A DNA stretch of 64,000 nt from Erythrocercus mccallii (GCA_013397435.1 VZRG01000729.1:231908-295907); one strand, 5' to 3'; shown: positions 1 to 11,562, numbered from the stretch's first letter. Made by a program: numbers and translations. Notes: generated by a model from the letters alone, not told the origin.

Positions 1-1380
1 CCTCCCCTCCCCTCTCCGCGCTCCCAGCTGTTGCTCAGTCTTGCCCCAGGACACAGCCACAGAGCAGATCCAGAACAGAGCCTGTTCCCACCGAAGCATC
101 CCCGAGGGACCCGCAGCTGGCGACGTACCATGGAAAACCCTGAGATACACGGAAGGGAGGCACAGACTTTGGTCAGGGTGATGCCTCTGTACCTGTGGCA
201 ACCAAGGGTCTCGCCCAAACACGGCCAGCACCTCCAATCTGCTTCCCGGGGCTGCCAGGCCCAGCTGCCGATCAGGGATCATGAGAAAGGGGAACTCAGG
301 GCTCTACACCACAGCCAAACATGAGCACACTGCAACGGGGCGAGGGTCTGAGAAGAGGGTTCTGAGACAGGAACATGCAGGATCACCCTGCCCACGACAG
401 AGCGCCCTAAGCTCTGCCAAGGGCTCCCAAAAACGTGGGAGGCTGAGCTCAGAGCACCGGCTGAAGCACACTGCTGAAGTCTGTCAAAACCTGCTGCCAG
501 CCTGCTTTGCTGTGGGGCTGCACACACCAACATGCCCCACGGAGCTGGGCAGGGGAGAGCCCCGCCACACAGAGACAGCCCGGACACGCCATGGGCACAA
601 AAGCGAGCTCCAAACTCCACCAGCCCAGCAGGCTCTTCTCTGAATTCCTCTGGGAAGTGTGTGCAAAGTACTTCTCTTAAAATGAAAAACAAACAAAAAA
701 CTAGTCTTTGCTACCTCTTACCACTCTGCTGAAAAACCACAGTAAAGAACTTGTTTCCATAAAAATGCAAGTGCTGGAGGAGAACAAACAGAATTCCACT
801 CTTTTAGGAGCTCTTCTGTTCATAGTTGAAACCCCAAACCATAACTTCAGCTTCCATGTTTACACAGAGTATTAGAATGGAAGTCAATGCCTATGAAAGG
901 TGGGCAGAATTCCAGACATCTTCAGGGAGCTAGGATCTCACACTGTAGCACTTGGATTGTCGTTCTTGAAATCATCAGCATTTTTACTTCCTATATAGTT
1001 AATTACCTTTTCTGTGTAGACAAACCTACATCTAAGCAAGTGCATGTCAAGTGTTTTTAAGCTCAGCTGTGCAGACCCACACCTGCCCACAGGTGACCTA
1101 CACCAGTGGCAGAAGGCAGCTCCAGATACACAGGGCAGGGGCTGCAGGGCGCAAAGGCTGCCAGCCAGCACAGGGCAGGAGGCTGCTGGTCTGTCCCACT
1201 GCCAAAAATAAGTCCAGCACGAATGGTGGCCCTCTGGGCAGTAGGATGCACATCGGCTCTCCTCCCTCCAGAGAGGGGCAGCTGGCAGCAGATCTCAGCA
1301 GAAAAACTAAACTGAACTTTTTCAACCCTATCCTAGTCTGAAAAAAAAAAAAATAAATAGCAACCCAGGGCTCAGTTGTA
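1..1380. other. region downstream of UBE2R2, no gene recognised
   Basis: Several short frames overlap here on both strands but none shows conserved-looking protein or splice structure. In mammals the next gene, UBAP2, is convergent and ends within a few kb of UBE2R2, so its 3' end may lie just left of, or inside, this stretch on the + strand. That is inference from synteny; I see no UBAP2 coding sequence. An A-run followed by AATAAA on + (1341-1357) could serve a convergent transcript. Confidence 0.4.
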
Positions 1381-2136
1381 CAGATGTGAAGTGTTAAGTG
1401 TTTATTTTTGGGGTTCATATCACAAGCCTTTTCCAGAGACAAAGCTGATTGTGACCTCTGGGGCCCCAGGGGCCAGCTATTTCCTAACTTAGCAGGCTGA
1501 AAAGGAATACTGTACCTTTCAATGACATCCCTTCAAGCTCAACACACAGCAGCTTTACACTCTCCACCCCACACCTTAAAAAGGAAAAGCCACCACCACA
1601 AGGCTAAACGAATGTACACACGCTATTATTGTAAATGGAGCAGCTAAACCTTGGCAATTTGCTTTGTGGGGATTTTTTTTCTTCCCAGTAAATGCAGCAC
1701 TTTGAGCTCCCAAAAACCCGGCTTCTAATGGGTTTGTTTCAGCTTTAAATACATTAAACATGTCAATGCAAGACTGTATTCAATTCAAGAATCTAAACAC
1801 GAGCAAACCTGTTTTGCTGTGAGCGTTTTGTAGAGAAGTGAAAAGGGGAGTTTCTTTTTTAAAAAGAAATTATAATACAGTGATGAAAGGGTTAAGAATG
1901 CAAGAATTCAGACATTCTGTGGAGGGTCTCTAAGAGGTCCATAAAAAAGGAGCAAACAGATCCATACAACAGGAGACAGCAGGAGACAAAGTTTTGTGTT
2001 GGGTTTTTTTTTGTTTTGTTTTTTTCTTACACCCCCCCCCCCCCACACACACTTTTTTGCTGGACTGCTGCTAGGTTACCGCTGCTCCCTTCTGGCCTGA
2101 GTCAGCAGGGCAGTACAGGGGCATAGAGGGAGCAGG
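1381..2136 (-). other. UBE2R2: UBE2R2 3' UTR (proximal form)
   Basis: This is the sequence after the TGA as far as just beyond the AATAAA at 1401-1406. In mRNA sense it holds a run of 13 G (2044 down to 2032) followed by a long A-rich stretch, then AU-rich sequence. No open frame or repeat element is seen. The end point is inferred from the poly(A) signal; longer isoforms reaching below 1381 are possible. Confidence 0.6.
1401..1406 (-). terminator. candidate poly(A) signal of UBE2R2
   Basis: AATAAA on the minus strand (TTTATT on +), about 730 bases after the stop codon. A U-rich stretch follows about 45-65 bases downstream (minus-strand run of T at 1353-1341), as expected for a downstream cleavage element. 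It is the only canonical hexamer I noticed on this strand between the stop and 1381. Use of the site needs 3'-end reads. Confidence 0.55.
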
Positions 2137-2356
2137 TCACGACTCCTCGTTGCCAGAATCATCATCATCGTAACAGTCGGCATCCTCCTCCTCCTCGTCT
2201 TCATCGTCAATGTCGTCATCGTACAAGTCGTCATAAAGCAAATCTGAACTGTTGTCATTGGAAGGCACTTTAGTTTTGATGCAGTACTCTGCCAGTGTAG
2301 TGGGGACCTTCACGCCATCCTTCTCTGCCTCAGCTTTGGTAGCCAAAACCTGTTTC
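2137..2356 (-). CDS. UBE2R2: UBE2R2 coding exon 5 (residues 166-238, acidic tail, stop)
   Basis: The exon starts after CCCCACAG at 2357 with the G that completes Arg166, then KQVLATKAEAEKDG, the TTLAEYCIKTK segment, and a tail of Asp, Glu and Tyr ending SGNEES and TGA at 2137-2139. In the CDC34 family the acidic tail mediates fast, electrostatic binding to the cullin-RING complex. The DNA of the tail is a run of GAC/GAT/GAG codons that looks like a trinucleotide repeat on the + strand (CTC/ATC), so it is prone to in-frame length change. Residue 170 is Leu; from memory human UBE2R2 has Ser here while CDC34 has Leu. Confidence 0.96.
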
Positions 2357-3662
2357 CTGTGGGGAGGAGGACACAGCAGGAATGTGAGCAGGGCCATGTG
2401 CCAGTGGCCAACTCCCCTGCCCTCCCCTCCAGGCCCTGCCCAGCCCTCCTGGCAGCTGAGGGGCATGGGAGCTGAGGTTTGCAGGAAGCACCACAAGCAG
2501 CACTGGAAACAGATTTGGTTCCTGCAGCCCCAGGCTTGGGAGCATGCCAAGGGTGTTTGCAGCACACACAATCTCAGTAACACATGAAATCAGTTATTCC
2601 ACAGGCTCTACACTAGAGACCTGCCAGAGGCCAAAGCAAATTCCATTCACTACCGTAGGAATGGTCAGGGATTTCCTAAGATGATTTATTGACTCTGCCA
2701 CTGACAGCTCTCCCACACCATGCTCAAAACTGCAATTCCCACAAGCCTTTGGCAGCTCTCAGCTCCCACTGGAGGGTCAGAGCAGCTGGAGCACATGGCA
2801 GCACCCCAGGAGACAGCCTGGGGCTCAAAGAAGCCAAGTGTTTCCCCTCACCCTGGGCCAGGCCTGGCTGCTGTGTCCCAGCAGGGAGGAGCAGATGGCT
2901 GCCTGTCCCCTCACCCACCCACTGCCCATGAGTCTGCCATTCCCTGTGTGGAGTGCACCCAGCTCTGCTGGAGCCAAGGGAGCTGGAGGATTTTCTTCAC
3001 AGACAGAGCCCCATTGGCCCCATCCAGGGCCACATCCTGCCTGCTCAGCTGGCAGAGACAACGCAGATGCAGCCTCGTGCCAGCGACCTGCTCCAGGCTG
3101 GGCTGTCCCTCCACAGCAGCCCTGACCTATGCTCACATCATCATCCTGCAGCTCCTGATGAACTATGGACTTCTCCAAGGGCAGCAATGAGCAGTGCTTC
3201 CAGCTAATCCAACCCAGCTCTGCAACCCTTTGACAAATCCTGCCGATGCTCCTTTGAATCAGAGGGACAAGATTATGATTCATGCATATGTTAAGCACAG
3301 AAATTAGTAGGATGCAGTTAGTTTGCATCACATTCCAAGCAATGCAGGGCTCAAAGAGAAGCAGGGAGTTTGACTGGGATTTACTAGTAGCCAATAGGTT
3401 TTGCAGAGCATCATGACAGACTAGTCTGAAAAAAGAACAATTTAAAGACAAATCAGCCTCCTGCCCCAGAAGTCTGCACTGCTTCTGTGTGCTGAAAATT
3501 CTGCAGGGACCTGAAGCACAGACTTTGAATAAGACACTGAAATTAATTTCCAAATTAAATTCTAATGTGAGAAGCTGGTTTCAGCAAATTCTGGAAGCAG
3601 TCTGTTTGATAGGATTAAAAGCAGAAGGCTGGTAGCCCAGCATCACAGGTGGCAAAGCTTAC
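2357..3662 (-). other. UBE2R2: UBE2R2 intron 4
   Basis: GT-AG intron of 1,306 bases with clear donor (GTAAGC) and acceptor (CCCCACAG). The interior is fairly GC-rich for an intron here (about 2380-3130). No mobile element or RNA gene was recognised. The frames across it are chance. Confidence 0.9.
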
Positions 3663-3797
3663 CTTATGATTTCGGCGTACTCCTTGTCTTTTCCTTTACT
3701 GTCCCTCCATTTCCTGAACATGACTGATGCATCCACATTGGCTGGGGAGAATGTGTTGGGCTCATTAAGCAAAGAGATTACACTCAGTAAGATAGTC
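3663..3797 (-). CDS. UBE2R2: UBE2R2 coding exon 4 (residues 121-166)
   Basis: This 135-base exon encodes the C-terminal helices of the UBC domain, from TILLSVISLLNEPN through SPANVDASVMFRKW to the KGKDKEYAEII end. Phe at the VMFRKW position is the UBE2R2 form; CDC34 has Tyr there. The acceptor is CTCTTTCAG|GACTATC, with the first G completing Arg121. The donor is ATAAG|GTAAGC, leaving AG to be completed by the G of exon 5 (Arg166). Confidence 0.96.
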
Positions 3798-5384
3798 CTG
3801 AAAGAGGTAACCACAACAGCAGTCAGAGCTAATGCATTAATGGATTCTGGATATCCACAACTTCTTTGGGTGCTGCATCATGAACTTGTTTGAAGTCAAG
3901 TCTTAAGCTGAGGACAGTGTTTTTTAAGAGAGCAGGTATTTATGAACCTCAAACCCTGGACACTGATGCAGGGAAGGTGATACAACACAAACCTCATGTG
4001 ACTACAGGCCATAGTGTCTGTGCATATGCTTGGGACAGGGCAGCACGCAAAGCTACAATCAGACCAGAATTCAGCTTGTCTGCACTATCCATAGATGCTG
4101 TGGGGCTGGAAATCTGTTCTGTGAGCTCTTCCTGGTGGCTTGGAGCCTCTGGTAGGAAGCCAGGCTTTTTGCCCTGCAGAGGGAGGACTATTGTGACCCA
4201 AGGCCAGCAGAAACAGCTGCACTACTTTTGCCCTGCCAAGTGGTGGGAGGCTGAGGTTGGGGAGGACTCTCCTCTCCTAAGCTTGTGCCCCACTCAGCAG
4301 CAGCTCTCAAGCACAACAAGGGGAAGACAGTGTAGATGCTTTTCAATGCCCAGGCAAGGTGCCAGGGCCCAGTGGGATTCAGCTGCTGGTATTCAGCAGA
4401 GCCAGCATGAACCAGTCACCTACCCCTGGCAGGCAGGGAGGCAGTCTTCTGGGATTTCCAGCCAGGTGCCCTGCTCTGCTGGCATTTACCAGCTGCAAAC
4501 ACCATCCTCTTGCCCAGAGCTCTCCCCTGCAGTTCCTAGAACCCTTTGCACTTGAGAGATGCAGCCTTTGCTGCTCAGGCTGTGCTCCCAACCAGCACAA
4601 ACACCCACATCCAGCCACTGGCTGTAGCTGCTACCACAACAGCATCATCCCTACAGTGGTCCTGCCAGCAACAGCTTCCCTGTTGTGGAAGGGCAAACAA
4701 GGGACAGGGAACAGTTCTTGAAACACAGCATTATCTAACATGCACTTCACAGACCTTGATTAGAGACGGGGAGCCACAGTTGTGTTTGCACTGATTCAGG
4801 GACAGAGCACATCTACCAGATCATATATCTGGGTCCAATTCCAGGAAATGCTTGGTCATTTGGATACTGAGTATCTTGAAAGGTTTTTTTTCAGACAAGG
4901 TCGCTGTAGCATGGAAGAGCAGCCAGCAGAGGCTAAAGGAAACAGACCTGTTAAGGGCCTTTTTTCCTCATGTATCAATGTAAGAAGGCTCAGAGACAGA
5001 TCAATTTCCTCCCAAAGAGACACGATGTAGATTACCTGGTGCTCCCAACCAGCATATCCTATTATAGTCCTTGTTGAAAAAGGATTTTTTTTTTTAAAAT
5101 CCAGCTGCTATCCACATTGTAGCCTCTCAGAGTGACCTCAAGAGGTAGGTATAGATTGGTCCAAGTGCATTTTTGCCCTCTGGTACAAAGTGAAAAAGTT
5201 TTAGCCTAGGCTGCACTGACAGTCATCTGCATCAAGCTGTTTGTGGAATCTGCCCAAATCTTAGGCAGTAAAAAAAACCCAGAAAAATGCTAATCCTCAA
5301 GAAACAAAGCAATAGGCAGACAGTATGTCACCTATCCACAGGAGATTCAGGTGTACCAATACTGTGAATATGTGCTGAGTCCTG

Positions 5385-5450
5385 GCCTGTGCAGTTCAAA
5401 GGCAGGGGAGATGTGGAGAAGGACAACTAAAATGATCAGAGAGCCTCAAC
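5385..5450 (+). mobile_element. possible degraded CR1 scrap
   Basis: The stretch with GGACAACTAAAATGATCAGA resembles the CR1 segment in which an 'AGGAGGGCCAC..AAATGATCAGAGGGCTGG' phrase occurs. Only about 65 bases are similar and there is no 3' end, so this could be chance. Confidence 0.3.
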
Positions 5451-6599
5451 CCTGAAGCTTGCCACCACTCACTCAGCTCCATGGGACATAGGAAACTATT
5501 CTCTGCCAAACAGATTAGAGCTGCATTTGTTCACATCTTGCTAGGTTTTTCTGTGTTTACTTACGCCTGCATCATCTAGCTCCCAGTGATAGGAAAGTCC
5601 ATACTGATTCTGTTTAAAGAAAAACATGAGCCTGCTTGACATCCTTAGAGGTGGAAGCACAGGTGAACTCTCATAGCTGAAGAATGAGTTTTCCCCTTCA
5701 GACACTTCAACCCTGCTCATCTGTGGGCAAAGAGTCAACACTTGACAGGATTTACAGAATTCAGCAGCTGAAGAGCAGCTCCCTCCCACATCTTCAGCCC
5801 CTCTGCCTCCTGTCTGACACTCTGGAGCTTTTCCAAGCCAGAATGGACCCAGCAGGATGCGCTTCTGCTGTCACTCCGCCAAAATGATGATGGTGGTAGC
5901 AGGCTAGAAATGAAGGACCAGTTCTATTTTCATTTGCTGATACATTCATTTCCCGAGGAATGTTTTGACCTGTCACTCTTAAGCCAAAGATGTTTCAAGA
6001 GCATTAGCACCAAAAACTGTGACTGTGGTGAGGAAGAGCAGAAATTAGAGAACAAGCAGGATGAGAAGTTCTGTGTCAGTCTCTAAGGCTGAATATAATT
6101 AAATACTCAAAATGTATGTGTGATATATGTAATTAATGCCCAAAGTTGTTTCCTAATTGTGAGTTAAGGTTTATCACCTAGTTGATTCTTTATTTGACAG
6201 TATTCCAATGAGAATGAAATTCAGCTGCTCTTTCAAAAATATGGACAAGTTAGGCCTTGAATACCTCTGGTAGTTAGTGATCCTTTGTATTTTTGGCAGG
6301 AAGAAAACCACCAGCTGCTCCCAATACCACTCAGCAGGACAGGAGACAGACAAACAATGGAAGGCAAACAAAAGGCAGAACTCTGCAAAGTTGCTTCTAC
6401 TGGTGAGAATACTCAAAAACATCCTGTACTGCGTTTGCAGGGCCAAGCTTTGATAGCTGGGGGGGCTACAAGGGTGGCTTCTGTGAGAAGCTGCCAGAAC
6501 CTTTCTCTATACCCAGCAGAGCCTGGCGGCTCCAAGGACAGATGTGCCTCTGGTCAAGGCTAGAGCAATTGGAAAGGGTCATAATGTCTCTGTGGTAAC

Positions 6600-7327
6600 A
6601 TATTTAGTAAGAAAAGAAGGTTTAATTGTGTCCAGAGAAGAGTGGAATGAGAACATGTGAGAGGAACAACTTTGCAGACACTGTTGTCAGTGCAGAAGGA
6701 GGGGCAAGAGCTGCTCCAGGTATTGAAGCAGAGATTCCCCTGCAGCCTGTGGTCAAGACAATGGTGAGGCAGCTGTGCCCTTGTGGCACAGGGAGGGCAC
6801 AGGATCTCTATCTGCCTATCTAGCAGCCCCTGTGTGAGTCCAGGATGGAGCAGGGAGATGCCTGAGAGAAGGATGTGATCCTGTGGGAGTCCCATAGAGA
6901 GTGCTCTCACTGGAGCAGCCTGTTCTTGAAGGACTGCATCCTATGGAAGTGTGACCCACGATGCAGCAGTTTGGGGAAGACTACTGCCCATGGGGTGGAC
7001 TCATGTTGGCAGAGTTCATGCAGAACTGGTCCGTTGTGGGAGGGACCCCATGGCACAGCAGAGGAACACTGCTCACTCATCCTTAGCAGCAGGAGAAACA
7101 ATGTGTGATGAACTGACTGTAATCCCCATTCCCCTACCCCCATACAGTGCTGGGGTAGGAGGTAGAGCTGCAAAGGAGGGAGAGGTGGGGGAAGGTGTTT
7201 TTAAGGTCTTATTTTACTTATCATCCTGCTCTGATTTTGTTGGTAATAAATTTAATTAATATCTGTAATTGTAGCCTGTTTTGTTTGTGATGGTGCTTGG
7301 TGAGTAATCTCTCCTGGTCCTTATATG
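6600..7327 (+). mobile_element. ERVL-class LTR, partial, 5' of the pol remnant
   Basis: The right half reads like a known avian ERV LTR: a purine-rich block, GATGAACTGACTGTAATCCC, a T-rich segment, GGTAATAAATTTAATTAAT (the poly(A) signal region), then GTTTGTGATGGTGCTTGGTG and AATCTCTCCTGGTCCTTAT. It breaks off at about 7327 where pol sequence begins. The left limit is unclear; similarity fades before about 6880. Its sequence differs from the 3' LTR at 8645-9178, so the two are not a matched provirus pair. Confidence 0.65.
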
Positions 7328-7329
7328 CT

Positions 7330-8225
7330 GCAGAAGAACATCAGAATAACAAATCGGTAGGTAAGGTTGCAAAGATTGGAAAAGCTCAGGTAGACCACGG
7401 CTGGCAGCAAAAGGGTGAGCTATTTCTAGCTCACTTCAGAACATCTAGGAACGGACTCAGGACTGAGGGGTGGACCTGCCCATAGAGGCCATCATAGATG
7501 TTACCCACAAATGTGAAACATGTGCTACCATCAAGTGAGCCACACGAGTGAAATATCCCTGGAATAGAGGGTGGTGGCTGGGTTTCCAGTATGGTGAAGC
7601 CTGGCAAATAGATTACATTGGGCCATTGCCACAAACATTACAAGGCAAGAGTTACATACTCACTATGGCAGAGGCAACAACTGGCTGGAAATGTACCCAG
7701 TAAACTACGCCACTGCTTGGAACACGATCTCAGGTCTTGACAGACACATTTTTGTGATGACAAGGTACCCCAGAGAGAACTGTATCAGGCAATGAGATTA
7801 ATTTTCAAAATAACCTCATAAACTCTTGGGCAAAGAAACATTGAGTGAATACCACCCACAAGCCTCTGCAAAGACTGAGAAATGCTGAAGATTGTTAAGA
7901 GCTTTAGGTAATGGGACATGGAAGCACCAGGATGCAAATTTCACAGAAGCTACTTGGCTGGTAAACACTAGGGGATCTGCTAACTGCACTGATCCTGCCC
8001 AAACTAAGCCCATAGACACTGTGGGAGGATATAAGGTCCCTGCACTACAGATAGGAAAGTGGCTGGAAAAGTCAGTGTGGATTTCTCCTCCCATGGGAAA
8101 AGGCAGACCCACTCATGGGGTTGTCTTTGCCCAAGGACCTGGGTGTACTTGGCAGGTAATGTGGAAGGATGGGGAGACCCAGTGTGTACCTCAAGGAGAT
8201 TTAACCTTGGGGAGAAAAACAATTT
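7330..8225 (+). pseudogene. ERVL pol remnant (integrase), broken
   Basis: Translation in shifting frames gives retroviral integrase features. First comes the end of the zinc-binding domain region (7330-7485). The start of the catalytic core follows, with a WQIDYIGPLP motif at about 7605-7630 that carries the first acidic residue of the DDE triad. A C-terminal DNA-binding-like part lies in a separate frame at 7892-8225. Stops and frame changes interrupt it between 7485 and 7892. The gag, protease and reverse-transcriptase regions are missing, and so is the stretch expected to hold the later catalytic acidic residues in clean form. It cannot encode a working enzyme. ERVL elements have no env, and none is seen. 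Confidence 0.85.
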
Positions 8226-8644
8226 GTGTGAGTTTTATGTTGCAGGAAGTGAAGGAGCAGGAACGACATGAACTGACAAAGAATGCATTTTGTGAGGAGC
8301 AAAGGAGAATGTGACGATGATGTAAGCTAGGCTGGTGCCCAATGATCAAGCATGCTGCTTTTCCTGTCCTGACCACCCCTCCTGATGGAGTAGAGCACAA
8401 GTCATGAATTTGGAGGGGGGGGGCAGAAGACATGAAACAGGAGAATAATATCTATGTATGAAAGGACAAGTTAATGAAAATGTATGTTTGGTATAGAGAC
8501 AGTTCAAGAATGTAGTTTGCATTGTATGTGTGGGTAAGAAGGGATTCCAGTAATGAGAAATAAATACAATGGAACAGTTTGAAGACACATAAATTACATG
8601 GGATCTAAATATGACACAAATGGTACAGAAAAAAGAGTGGAGAT
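8226..8644 (+). mobile_element. ERVL 3' internal region with polypurine tract
   Basis: This is noncoding sequence between the integrase remnant and the 3' LTR. It includes a G10 run (8414-8423) and ends with a purine-rich GAAAAAAGAGTGGAGA stretch, which is a fitting plus-strand priming tract directly before the LTR. Confidence 0.7.
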
Positions 8645-9178
8645 TGTCTTGAGTCTGGCTGAGTTGTACCTCATTTTCCCTTAGCAGCCCTCAGTGCTTT
8701 GCGCTCATAGTTAGAAAGGTGTTGATAACACACAGGTGTTTTGGCTACTGCTGAGCAGTGCTGGCACAGCATCAGTGCTGTCTCTAACATTCCCCACTTC
8801 CCCATCAAGGGGCTGAGAGGTGGCAAGATCCTAGGATGGGACAGCTTGTCCAAATTAACCAAAAGGATATTCCATACCATATAACATCAGCTCAGATACA
8901 AAAGCTAAGTGAGAGAGGATGAATGGGGGACATTTGTTACATTACAATGTTTGCCTTCTGGAGCAACTGACAGGGACGCTGAAGCCCTGCTTCCCAGGAA
9001 GTGACTGAACATGTGAAGTAGAGATCCAATTTTTTCCCCTTTGCTTATGTGCACACAGGTTTTTGCTATTGATTAGTAATGCCTTATCTCAACCTACAAG
9101 TTGTTTTCCGTGTTATTATTCTCTCCTCTATCCCATTGGGAAGTGGAGTAACAGTGCAGTTTGGTGGACACCTGGAAG
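8645..9178 (+). mobile_element. ERVL 3' LTR
   Basis: The LTR starts TGTCTTGAGTCTGG right after the polypurine tract. It includes GTGTTGATAACACACAGGTG, the GCTGAGCAGTGCTGGCACAGC block, CCCTGCTTCCCAGGAAGTGA and a CTTATCTCAACC segment, all typical of a passerine ERVL LTR. The right end (GTGGACACCTGG) is eroded, so the terminal CA and target-site duplication are not visible. It shares stretches with the LTR at 63538-64000. Confidence 0.8.
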
Positions 9179-9488
9179 TGATTACAGTACAAAGTAGTGG
9201 TACTTTGAAGAAGGTAACAGTGACTGAGAAAGGCTTCAACATTTGAGATAATTTGCCTTCAGAGTATGAAACCCTGTGAACAGGACAGAAGGCTCTGCAC
9301 TGTCAGCCCAGTATGAGGACACAGCAACCCACGTTCAGACCGACTCGTAAGTCTGGTTCTCACCTGATTCAAGCCCTAAACTCCTGAAAACCTTCAATTC
9401 CCTCCCAAACCTCTCCCAATATAGGCCTTAGCTGTTGCAGAGATGACAGGCCTTTGAGGTCACCACTACACAACATATTCACAGTTAC

Positions 9489-9586
9489 CTGACGTTTTGG
9501 GTAGGGTTCCACCTCTCTGATGGCAGCTCTCCACTTTGTGGGTCATCTACAGGTGGGTGAAGAATTGAAATACATACATCTCCATT
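9489..9586 (-). CDS. UBE2R2: UBE2R2 coding exon 3 with catalytic cysteine (residues 89-121)
   Basis: The exon encodes NGDVCISILHPP, with the thioester-forming cysteine as residue 93. Next comes the 12-13 residue acidic insertion VDDPQSGELPSE that separates CDC34-type E2s from most other E2s, and then RWNPTQNV. The acceptor is TCTTGCAG|AATGG. The donor is GTCAG|GTAACT, which splits the Arg121 codon (phase 2). The motif is unbroken and no catalytic residue is missing. Confidence 0.96.
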
Positions 9587-11497
9587 CTGCAAGATAAGAA
9601 AAAAGCACTCAGAATAGTCTGGCCAGAGGCTGAGGCCTGATGATTCAAGTCCACCACTCTGGCCTTCTAAGCAGTTTAAACTTGTTGATATGAACACCCA
9701 AGTGCCAGTAAAAACCAACAAGGCTTGGAAATGGCTCTGAATTCTTCCTGGATCTACTTTGTACCCAAGGATTAGCCTAAACTGGCAAAAAATCCCAATA
9801 TAAAACCAAGAGGTTTAAAAAATATACTGAAGTAAGCAAAAATAGTAGTAATGTAACATGAAACTAAATTGTCTCCAGATAGCAAGTACTATTGTCACAG
9901 TGACATAAGCTTTAATTACAGGAGACCCAAAGTAGGGTTAAAGAAAATTTGTGTTCCCACTGGTAGTTTGAGCTAGCTACAGAAAATTTTTGATAGCTCA
10001 GGTAGGAAAACATTATGTCTCCCAGGACACAAGGATGTTGAACAGATGGTGTAGGGCAGGCTTACACAGCTCCCCTAGGACACAGCTGTTCAAAATACCA
10101 GATGAAGAAGCAGGAGATGCTCTCTGAAGGTTCTCACTGAAAATCCCTTCCAGCATGCAAGAGGAAGAATATTCTGGCAGCATATGGAAGTCATACAGCC
10201 ACATAATCTCAATATGGGTTTTACTCACCAGTGTCATGGGCTGAATATAGATTTAAAGTTCCATAATGCCTATTTAAGAGAGCTGTCAACACAATGCTCC
10301 ATCAGCAACAGTATTCTGATACCACTGCTTTGTAGGAGTGGTGGAGCAGTATCCAGCCCATCTGATATCCTCCATTGAGGCAGACTCCAGGGACTCATGT
10401 GGTACCAATGCCTTACTGCAGGATGGGATGGAAATGGAGATGAGACCTGAGACCAACCAGATTCTGGCCTCTCCAGGCCCCATGGGCTTTGTTCTCCCTT
10501 GCAGCCAGCGGTGGGGTGAATCATGACTTCCTAGGGCAGTGCCACACCTTCAGCAGGCACAGCCCCAGCTGAGGGGCAGCACTTATGCTTTCCTTCGTCA
10601 CCCTGGTCCAGGGCACAGGCTGATGGTAGGATCAGCTCTGTTCAGGAGTCCAGGCTGGCAGCTTCCCACACAACTGGTCTCATGTCCTTCCAACACTGCT
10701 CAAGTGCAGGGCAGGGCTGCTCACAGCAACAGCATCTGTGCCTTTGAGCCCAAGCCAGTGATCACAGCTATAGACAGCAGCAGCTCACCTGGGGAGTTGT
10801 GATCCTATCTAGATTTCAGTGGTATACTATTCCCACCAGGTATGCTAATCTAGCAGGCCCTTGTCACTTTGAAGAAGGTTTTAGTCAAAAACACAGCAAG
10901 GCAGCACCTGGGGCTGCTGAATTCCAAAGCACATACTTTAGTTGCTGGAACAATTTGCTTTAAGAAGGCAGTTTCCCTTTTAGGACCCCAACAGGCTTGT
11001 GAAATCTTGGATTTTTTTTTGTATCATTCCAAGGTGAAGTTAACGTTACTAGTATTAGATTATGCTCAGTCTACTCTGCTTTTACTAACAATTTCTATTA
11101 GTTTTTACTTTAACCTTTTCTTGGGAGAATGCAATGCTTAGTGACCCAGAGGAAGAATCTCAGCACTTGGGAAGAGTTCCTAAAGCAATCAGGTCAGCAG
11201 CATGTGGACAAGCAGATATTTGGCACAATGAAGACAGAGGGAAGCAATGATGTAAGAAGTTTTTGTCTTGCCACAATTAGTGTTACATGTTTGGAAACTG
11301 CATTGCATTAAGAGTCTGGAAGGGTAAAGGTATTATTGGGCCTGATGAGGTCAGCACAAGATTCTAGGGATAAGGACAGTCAGGGGCCAAGCCTTTGCCT
11401 ACATACATTTTTGAAAGACATAAACAAGGAGAATGAGGTCATCTGCCATTGAGAAATATCCTACTCTTCTATCAGGACTGAGAACTATTATGTCATA

Positions 11498-11562
11498 AAA
11501 ATAAAAAGCAATAATAAAATAAAATAAAAATAAAATAAAATAAAATAAAAATAAAATAAAAA
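11498..11562. repeat. (AAAAT)n / (AAAATA)n microsatellite
   Basis: About 65 bases of A-rich repeats with a T every four or five bases. This is an ordinary intronic microsatellite, probably polymorphic in length. Confidence 0.9.

Larger units (their letters stand above)
3798..9488 (-). other. UBE2R2: UBE2R2 intron 3, hosting ERVL remnants
   Basis: GT-AG intron of 5,691 bases. The segment 3800-6590 shows no recognisable gene or mobile element beyond a possible degraded CR1 scrap near 5380-5450. The segment 6600-9178 is retroviral (separate entries) and lies antisense to UBE2R2. The segment 9180-9488 shows nothing special. Confidence 0.9.

Noticed and set aside
279..692. overlapping frames of 137 and 120 codons on both strands near the left end
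   Set aside because: No domain, no splice context and mutual overlap; probably chance in GC-rich sequence.
2155..2235. trinucleotide CTC/ATC repeat as a simple satellite
   Set aside because: It encodes the conserved Asp/Glu tail of UBE2R2, so it is coding sequence.
2825..3553. 242-codon minus-strand frame in intron 4
   Set aside because: Lies wholly in the intron between well-defined exons 4 and 5; no family resemblance.
7892..8314. 140-codon frame as an intact viral gene
   Set aside because: It is only the C-terminal portion of a broken ERVL integrase; upstream parts are frameshifted or missing.
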